From positions 21,143,162 through 21,207,161 of the forward strand of contig NW_024037072.1 of assembly GCF_015706575.1 (NCBI RefSeq): a stretch of 64,000 bases of DNA, given 5' to 3'. This DNA is from Patiria miniata (Eukaryota > Echinodermata > Asteroidea > Valvatida > Asterinidae). How positions within the stretch are numbered: the first letter of the stretch is position 1; each line of letters starts with the position of its first letter. The position numbers and the translations under genes were made by a program. Shown here one piece after another: positions 60,601-64,000 of the stretch. The notes below the pieces were generated by a model. The model worked only from the letters and a program-made list of their open reading frames with translations, did not search any database and was not told the origin of the DNA.

Positions 60601-62609
60601 CAACTTCAATTCCAAGGAGGTTGGCAGTGCCCTGGCATCCACCATGCTCAGACTGTTTGACCCTACCCTAGAGACTGACGTGACCCCGCCCGTGGAGTCG
60701 GTACCCCTCATCCCGATATACACTGAGGCTAAGGTGCAAGGGGCATGCCTACCGGGCGGCTTGAACTATCTGCACTTTGGCAAGCCCAGCTTAGACACGC
60801 CGTTGGAGGCAGACATGGCCCAGCTGGATTATGTAAGAATGTGGAAGACAGACTTGATTGCCTTAATGTAAAGGACTTCAAACAATGCACAATGATGTTA
60901 GTTTTTACCGGGAACCGTTGTGAGCTGATATGAGGGTTTACTGTACACATAGAGTTAAGCTTCACACTACCAATATGTATTCACAATACCAGAGATAATA
61001 AAGAGCTTTTATAATGTGCCAAATCCATCTTGGTTAGATGCTCAAGGCACAGAAAAAAACAACAAATAAACATGAACAGCAAGAACAGTAGGGAACAAAA
61101 GTACGCACAAATGAAAATACATGAATATGAACATGAGTGAAATCAAACTGGACGATTGATGAAATGAAAAATTAAGGAAGTTTGTTCCATAACATAGGTC
61201 CAGCATGAGAAAATGAACAGTCCCCCCAAGATTTAATAGTTTTAGGCACAACAAGCAGGGACGAATTTGCAGACCTGAGGATACCTAGCAGGGTTGTAAG
61301 AAATGAGCAAATCAGAATTATATCCAGGGGCAGAACCATGTAAGCAATGAAAAACAAGCAAAAGCAATTTGAAAACTGGCAGCCAATGGAGGGAACGTAG
61401 AACTGGCGTTATGTGAGTTTTACAACTAGTTAGAGTAACTAGATGTGGTCAAGTCAACCACTAGCCAATCACGAGTCATCTGTTCTCAAGTCAAACACCT
61501 GGCTTCAAATGAGCTTTTGACTGAGGCTTTCCTTTTTCATTATTGACTGCTGTTACTCTGGGATTGACTTATTAGTGGACTGTTGATTGATTTGTGATGG
61601 ATTTGACAAGGACTGTGCACACAAACGTGCGTTCACCGTCGATCGTGGACGTCCTATTGTCCCTCTTTTGTTTGTACTCTAACTTTTTAGGAAGACTCCC
61701 ATAGGTTTTGTGCATGACCCCAATCACAGACGTATGCTGGGAATCGTGGACAATATTGTTCTCTGTTGTTCTCTGGAATTTTTCGTCCACGGTTTGAAAA
61801 GATGAACACGTACACAATGAAGTGCGTACTGGTTTGCGTGCGTGAAGTACGCACAACTTGTTTTATTATGAATGTGCACAAAGCCATAGCGTCTTCATGT
61901 GAGCGTCAGTCACCAACGGTATTGTGTTCGAATGTCTCTCCCAGTGGTCTCCCCCAACTCTCCCTTTCTTACCGTTGAGGGGGTACTTGTTCACAAAGAC
62001 ATGGTACAATGCTTGAGTGTGTTCATCGATTCAAACCGTGGACGAAAAATTCCAGAGAACAAAAGAGAACAATATTGTCCACGATTCCCAGCATACGTCC
62101 GCAATTGGGGTCGTGTACAAAACCTATAAGAGTCTTCCTAAAAAGTTAAAGTACAAACAAAAGAGGGACCATAGGACGTCCAAGATCGACGGTGTGAATG
62201 CGCGCTTGTGTACGTATTCCTCTTCTCAAACCGTGGACGAAAAATACCAAAGAACAAAAGAGAACAATATCGTCCACGATTCCCAGCATACGTCTGCGAT
62301 TAGGGTCGTGTACAAAACATATGGAAGTCTTCCTAAAAAGTTAGAGTACAAACAAAAGAGGGACAATAGGACGTCCACGATCGACGGTGTGAACGCGTTT
62401 GTGTGTCTGTGCGTGTGCATACTTCTCATGCACATGATATGGAACGCATAATGTTTAGGAACATGGTCCCAACTGAATGTGCGGGTTTTGTCCTATCGTA
62501 GGGACGTGTGCTGGCAACAGGTGACAAGGAGGGATCCACGCAGGATTACTTCCGCCTTCACATCAACCAGTACAACAAGATACAGACAGTGACCTGCCTG
62601 GCTCAGAAG
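33950..62609 (+). CDS. CFAP61: Cilia- and flagella-associated protein 61 (CFAP61), 3' end outside window
   Basis: Twenty-three exons join in frame to 1161 residues: 33950-34095, 35292-35442, 36646-36722, 37812-38006, 38923-39055, 39495-39642, 42195-42284, 43224-43352, 43980-44043, 45050-45110, 48118-48293, 49266-49374, 50449-50646, 51913-52197, 53580-53708, 54452-54579, 55459-55644, 56848-57104, 58205-58399, 59458-59604, 60099-60228, 60592-60832 and 62502-62609. All introns are GT-AG. CFAP61 belongs to the calmodulin- and spoke-associated complex at the base of radial spoke 3 in motile axonemes. Diagnostic segments are [25 protein letters not shown] and [17 protein letters not shown]. The start ATG follows an in-frame TAA, so it is the first possible. 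Human CFAP61 is ~1237 residues; the last ~100-150 are not here. Confidence 0.97.
34110..34385. mobile_element. GGGCCCATTTCACGGCGCTG foldback copy
   Basis: Ends GGGCCCATTTCACGGCGCTG and CAGCGCCGTGAAATTAGGCC are inverted. The inner part (CATGGAGATTTCCATTGTTA) is shared with 39655-39932. It begins 14 bases after CFAP61 exon 1. Confidence 0.75.
34755..34880. repeat. Imperfect hairpin
   Basis: ACAGCTGTGATGTGGGATA and CTGTTTTTAAC on the left are mirrored by GTTAAAAACTGCATATCCC and ACATCAGAGCAGTCGAC on the right. CFAP61 intron 1. Confidence 0.6.
35800..36400. repeat. AAGACCGG palindrome and repeat element, copy 2
   Basis: A ~105-bp palindrome (35807-35915: TTTAAGACCGGTTGGAGTTT and its inverse) is followed by DNA inverse to 28325-28740, including GATTGTGAACATTCAACCAA and CAGGCTCTCGACCAATAGGA. 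Confidence 0.7.
37408..37797 (+). repeat. Full-length tRNA-derived SINE abutting CFAP61 exon 4
   Basis: Head with box A TGGTCCAATGGTTACGG and box B GGTTCGAATCC, then a body with GCTCTTGAGCAAGGCACTTT and GGACGTAAAGCCG, ending AAGGCGCTACATAAATACAG and a TTATTATTATTA tail. The tail stops only 14 bases before the exon 4 boundary at 37812. Confidence 0.85.
38054..38296. mobile_element. GGGCCCAATTTCACGGCACTG foldback copy
   Basis: Same family and arms as 15724-15938, including AAGTCTGGCTTATAAAAGC and AACTCCATGTGAT. It starts 47 bases after CFAP61 exon 4. Confidence 0.8.
38297..38608. repeat. Second foldback copy with a 76-bp tandem duplication
   Basis: The stretch from CTGGGCCCAATTTCAAAGC to GTGCTTACAGCACTAGC is present twice in tandem (about 38295-38371 and 38371-38447), nearly identical. 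The rest, ending AGCAGCGCCATGAAATTGG, completes the inverted element. Confidence 0.8.
39655..39932. mobile_element. GGGGCCCAATTTCATGGCGCTG foldback copy
   Basis: Inverted ends GGGCCCAATTTCATGGCGCT and AGCGCCATGAAATTGGGCTC. It is the sister of 34110-34385. It begins 12 bases after CFAP61 exon 6. Confidence 0.75.
40350..40490. repeat. GAGGCC / AAGGCC hexamer array
   Basis: About 140 bases of GAGGCC, AAGGCC and ACAACCTCC units beginning GTTGTAGTCGAGGCC. An inverse array lies at 42000-42155 in the same CFAP61 intron. Confidence 0.9.
42000..42158. repeat. GGCCTCG / GAGGCC hexamer array, inverse copy
   Basis: GAGGCC and GGCCTCG units on both strands, ending GAGACCTCCAACACTGATAAT, inverse to the start of the 40350 array. 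It lies 36 bases before CFAP61 exon 7. Confidence 0.9.
42195..45110 (+). CDS. CFAP61: CFAP61 exons 7-10: variable linker
   Basis: Four small exons encode about 115 residues rich in Ser, Thr, Pro, Gln and Asp, with no fold evident. The matching part of vertebrate CFAP61 is also poorly conserved. Intron phases agree at every junction, which supports the exons despite weak similarity. Confidence 0.75.
42460..42726 (-). repeat. tRNA-derived SINE, second family
   Basis: Read on the minus strand: head with AGGTTGGCGTAGCGGTA and GTTTTCGAATCCCGCC near 42725-42655, then body to GAGGAATCCTTGGTTTCATT. A sister copy is at 50098-50345. Confidence 0.75.
44183..44561. mobile_element. PIF/Harbinger-like MITE, copy 2
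   Basis: 379 bp, flanked by TAA at 44180-44182 and 44562-44564. Inverted ends GGCCAAAAAAA...GGTCTCTGGTCAG and CTGACCAGAGACC...TTGGGCC (shown in parts). A 3-bp TWA duplication is typical of PIF/Harbinger. No transposase. Confidence 0.75.
44615..44840. mobile_element. AGGGCTTGCTCAATGAC MITE, intact copy
   Basis: Left end AGGGCTTGCTCAATGACAGC and right end ATGACGTCATTTGAACGAGA are loosely inverted (CTCGTTCAA and TGACG shared). The internal part TTTTACGCAGTCAAACAAGC is shared with the split copy at 45254-47822. Confidence 0.65.
45254..47822. mobile_element. Second AGGGCTCGTTCAATGACG MITE, split by a hAT-like element
   Basis: Left part 45254-45332 and right part 47671-47822 together match 44615-44840. 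The break point is the 8-bp TTGCGCAG, present on both sides of the inserted element. Confidence 0.8.
45333..47670. mobile_element. 2338-bp hAT-like element
   Basis: Starts TAGGGCTGAG and ends CACAGCCCTA, flanked by perfect 8-bp duplications TTGCGCAG (45325-45332 and 47671-47678). Subterminal ATTCGAATATTCG repeats occur at both ends. The 8-bp duplication and TAGGG ends fit hAT. Only short frames are open inside; I recognise no transposase, so it is probably non-autonomous. Confidence 0.85.
48425..48770 (+). repeat. tRNA-derived SINE with (TTA)n tail
   Basis: Box A-like GTGGTCTGTGGGTAAAGC, box B GGGTTCGAGTCC, body with CCCTTGGGCAAGGCAC and AGGAGTAAATGGGTACC, end AGCGCCTTGAGCACC and a TTATTATTATTATC tail. 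CFAP61 intron 11. Confidence 0.85.
49497..49720. repeat. Dispersed ~220-bp repeat, copy 1
   Basis: Shares GGAAATTAAAGATT, TATATTCCCCTC and GATCTAAATGTA with 55663-55900. Family unknown. Confidence 0.6.
50098..50345 (-). repeat. tRNA-derived SINE, second family, copy 2
   Basis: Same family as 42460-42726: ATGAAACCAAGGATTC, GGCACTGTAGCTC, GGGAGGAAAATCCCAGAAGA and a degraded box B (GGAATTGAACC on the plus strand). Confidence 0.7.
50678..51222. repeat. Array of the 11-bp unit AAATCTTGACC
   Basis: About 49 units. The first six or so read ACTCTTGACCA; then AAATCTTGACC and AAATCTTGATC alternate; the last dozen are nearly all AAATCTTGACC. It starts about 32 bases after CFAP61 exon 13 and fills the first part of intron 13. 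Open frames through it are an artefact of the unit. Confidence 0.95.
51526..51863. mobile_element. 338-bp pogo/Tigger-like MITE
   Basis: Ends CAGAGGAACGTCGCTATACT and ATCGTTATAGCAACGTTCCA then CTG are inverted, flanked by TA (51524-51525 and 51864-51865). CGCTATACCGAACAT units repeat near both ends. It ends 50 bases before CFAP61 exon 14. Confidence 0.8.
52308..52744. mobile_element. ~435-bp MITE with CATTAAATTACTAGAGCGC ends
   Basis: Left end ATTAAATTACTAGAGCGCTA is mirrored by TAGCGCTCTAGTAATTTAAT. GATAAAAAC occurs near both outer flanks (52288 and 52743) and may be the target duplication. Confidence 0.75.
52784..52975 (+). repeat. 5'-truncated tRNA-derived SINE
   Basis: Inverse of the body of 60259-60516: GGTGTTAAATGGGTACC, AACAGACTCGCTGTGGAGG and GTCTGGCCCAATTGC. 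The tRNA head is missing. Confidence 0.65.
53736..54022 (-). repeat. tRNA-derived SINE, uninterrupted copy
   Basis: On the minus strand: GTGTGGCCTAGTGGTTAGG (box A), GGGTTCAAATCC (box B), GTCCTTGGGCAAGCCAC, and the end CATTGGCTCATGACAGACTT. Reference copy for 14364-14791. Confidence 0.85.
54452..58399 (+). CDS. CFAP61: CFAP61 exons 16-19: Rossmann-like dinucleotide-binding region
   Basis: [19 protein letters not shown] (residues ~719-737) is a beta-alpha-beta dinucleotide-binding signature. [10 protein letters not shown] (~820-829) resembles the second FAD-contact motif of pyridine-nucleotide disulfide oxidoreductases. [20 protein letters not shown] (~888-907) looks like the second nucleotide-binding fold. 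These are known features of the family; a redox reaction has not been shown here. Confidence 0.85.
55660..55905. repeat. Dispersed ~220-bp repeat, copy 2
   Basis: Matches 49497-49720 through GACAGCGCCACCTGG, GGAAATTAAAGATTGCGACC and AACCACCCCTAAAA. It starts just after CFAP61 exon 17. Confidence 0.6.
57329..57771. mobile_element. 443-bp element with ~80-bp TIRs and 9-bp target duplication
   Basis: Begins TAGCCTTTAGTCGAGTCCCA and ends TGGGACTTGACTTAAGGCTA. ATTCCAATT flanks both sides (57320-57328 and 57772-57780). TIRs include GCACCCCGGATGCTGACACG and GACTAGCACGAGCGG. A 9-bp duplication with long TIRs suggests a Mutator-like MITE. Confidence 0.85.
58446..58627. mobile_element. MITE, inverse copy of 14438-14612
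   Basis: Begins ATAGACTATTTTCATGTTG and ends CATGATAAAGGTCTATT. Shares AACCAAAGCGAGGCTGGAAG and AGTACTGTTATTGG with the complement of the nested copy. Confidence 0.75.
59541..60055 (+). repeat. Tandem duplication of the 3' half of CFAP61 exon 20 and its donor
   Basis: Four units of ~157-162 bp start near 59541 (real exon), 59697, 59854 and 60016. Copies 2 and 3 keep the reading frame of [21 protein letters not shown] and the GTACCT / GTATCT donors at 59761 and 59918. Copy 4 is degenerate and lacks the donor. TACTAAC (59679, 59836) precedes copies 2 and 3. The normal protein needs only the first copy. Confidence 0.85.
60259..60516 (-). repeat. tRNA-derived SINE
   Basis: On the minus strand: GGGCATGTGTGGTCTAGCTG, GTTGTGGGTTCGAGTCCCAC (box B), CCCTTGAGAAAGGCGC, then AACAGACTCGCTGTGGAGG. 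CFAP61 intron 21. Confidence 0.8.
60965..61430. repeat. Probable 3' end of a non-LTR or SINE-like repeat
   Basis: AGATAATAAAGAGCTTTTAT and GATGCTCAAGGCAC resemble inverted SINE/LINE tails, followed by GCAGCCAATGGAGGGAACG and AGAACTGGCGTTATGTGAG. Family not certain. Confidence 0.35.
61617..62405. mobile_element. Foldback element with a duplicated right arm
   Basis: A ~185-bp left arm (61625-61800) is inverse to 62031-62215, and that right arm is repeated again at 62226-62400, exactly 195 bases on. Arms share ACCGTGGACGAAAAAT, AACAATATTGTCCACGATTC and CTTCCTAAAAAGTT. The spacer (61830-61980) is the repeat also found at 18020. Confidence 0.8.
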
Positions 62610-64000
62610 GTATGTACTTGGTGCAAGGTTTTTAAGGGCACCTTATACCTGCATTGATTCATCCATGTTTTATTGAATAAACCAGAGAAGAAAGATAATT
62701 TTTTTCCTTTATAGACCTGTGAAATATTGGTAAAAAGGAAGAAAAGGCAAAAAGAACAGGATTATCAGATTGCCCCCTAGCATCATACAAGGTCCAGCCC
62801 CTTTTTAAATATTTTTTTGAAATTGGAAATGGCTAAAATGCTGACCAGTCAAGCGCTACCCTCTTTTACAACAAATGCTGGGAGTGCCTCTTCCTCCTTG
62901 ACCCCTCCCTCTCCTCAAATAGAAACCACCCCCCCCCAATACAATTACACCCCCCCCCCCAAAAAAAAGGTCAGTTGGTTTTGGATCCACCATTTCACCT
63001 TTGCATTTCCCATTGACACATGCTCCTTGCAATTCTGCAATTCCAACTTTACTGTAGCATGTCTCATGTTAGTCCGAGTAACTAGGACTCTACGAATCAC
63101 CTTTTTTAACATTTGGACATGGTCGGGCGATCGGAGTGTCCTAGGTACATAGCCGTATTGCGTTACTAATAAATTTTCTTGACCATTTTCACTCGTACCC
63201 CCAATCAAAATCTTCAGATTTCACCCCCCCCAACAGTCTTCAAACTGCCTTATGCGACCCTGTAGGCTTCAGTGGGAATCGGAAATACAAATGGTGGTGG
63301 TTAGGTTCACATACCTTTGAGAAGAAAATAGCAAATTTCACCTTCAATTCGGGAAACATCCTTGTCACATGTCCTTGTTTGAGGCTTCCATTTGTAATTC
63401 AGGAAAAATAGACTTGTGCAAGGCTCTGGCTAGACTATTTCCTGGCAAGCATCAGACAGACCAATCACAGGGCACTTTGATTCGTAGAGTTTTAGTTACT
63501 CCGACTAGTCTCATGTATCCTACCTCAGGGCTGCATATCCCATTTATACATGTTCCGGCCGGTCTTCTTCCCCATCTTCTTAATTTAAACATATTCTTCC
63601 TTCCCTCCTTTCCACTGCAATTTGGCATGTCCCATCAGCCTCGACTCCAGGGACGCGTGCGTGTTCCTTATACACTAACCTCTGGCCGTGATGATGACGT
63701 AAATGACGCTGATTGGCTATTCACAGCGTACTGCGCCCGAATTTCGAAGATTGCACGCCGGGCGCGCCCATAATGCGCTCGCGTGCTTTCCACGTAACGT
63801 CACGTACGAAAAAACATTTGTGATTCAAAAGTTGCGATGCCTGTACGATATGGATTATGGCAGCCGTGTTTTTCGCTAAAAAAAACCCCTGTATCTGTGG
63901 TTGTAAAGGCACGAAAGGGGTACGTACATTTAATACAATTCTTTGCTAAATAACGCAACGTCCAAACGTTATGTTTGAAAGGATTGATTCTTCAAAATCA
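62610..64000. other. CFAP61 intron 23, no further exon found
   Basis: No segment resembles the missing C-terminal part of CFAP61. C runs (62931-62960) and an inverted repeat (about 63064 and 63517: TTAGTCCGAGTAACT and AGTTACTCCGACTA, with ACTCTACGAATCA and its inverse) are present; the pair may bound a ~455-bp MITE. Confidence 0.45.

Noticed and set aside
1-64000. Endogenous retrovirus, LTR element or Polinton
   Set aside because: No gag, pol, integrase, capsid or paired LTR signals were recognised anywhere in the window.

Overview
The window is animal nuclear DNA: three intron-rich genes with GT-AG splice sites, AT-rich introns, and dense SINE, MITE, foldback and minisatellite content. No bacterial, organellar or retroviral gene set is visible. 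The gene order and a recurrent foldback repeat (ends like GGGCCCAATTTCACGGCGCTG, cut here to a motif) suggest an invertebrate deuterostome, probably an echinoderm such as a sea star. That placement is inference from memory of similar repeats and is not proven here.

Layout. (1) 668-4206, plus strand: an NXPE-family gene (NXPE immunoglobulin-like domain followed by a PC-esterase/SGNH domain) in three recognisable coding exons. A 9-unit minisatellite begins inside its last codons and supplies a candidate poly(A) signal. (2) 4576-11315: intergenic, with MITE candidates, tRNA-like SINEs, hexamer arrays and a C-rich tract. (3) 31422 down to 11316, minus strand: a complete CRNKL1 (crooked neck, spliceosomal HAT-repeat protein), 14 coding exons joining in frame to 743 residues. 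Its intron 5 has an AT-AC U12-type donor, branch site and acceptor. (4) 31423-33949: a divergent promoter region with a possible RFX X-box and a palindromic MITE. (5) 33950 to beyond the right edge, plus strand: CFAP61 (radial-spoke/CSC ciliary protein), 23 coding exons joining in frame to 1161 residues. The last roughly 100-150 residues lie outside the window.

CRNKL1 and CFAP61 are also neighbours transcribed in opposite directions on human chromosome 20 (established knowledge), so the pair looks like an ancient head-to-head gene arrangement joining a housekeeping splicing gene to a motile-cilium gene.

The introns are built largely from mobile DNA: several tRNA-derived SINE families; TA-flanked Tc1/mariner- or pogo-like MITEs; a Harbinger-like pair; a 2338-bp hAT-like element with a perfect 8-bp target duplication; a 443-bp element with a 9-bp duplication and long terminal inverted repeats; several nested insertions; and an approximately 545-bp array of an 11-bp unit directly after a CFAP61 exon. 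No single undescribed molecular system is evident. The strongest items for follow-up are the U12-type intron, the conserved divergent pair, the exon-fragment duplications and the repeat families that share a hexamer-array architecture.
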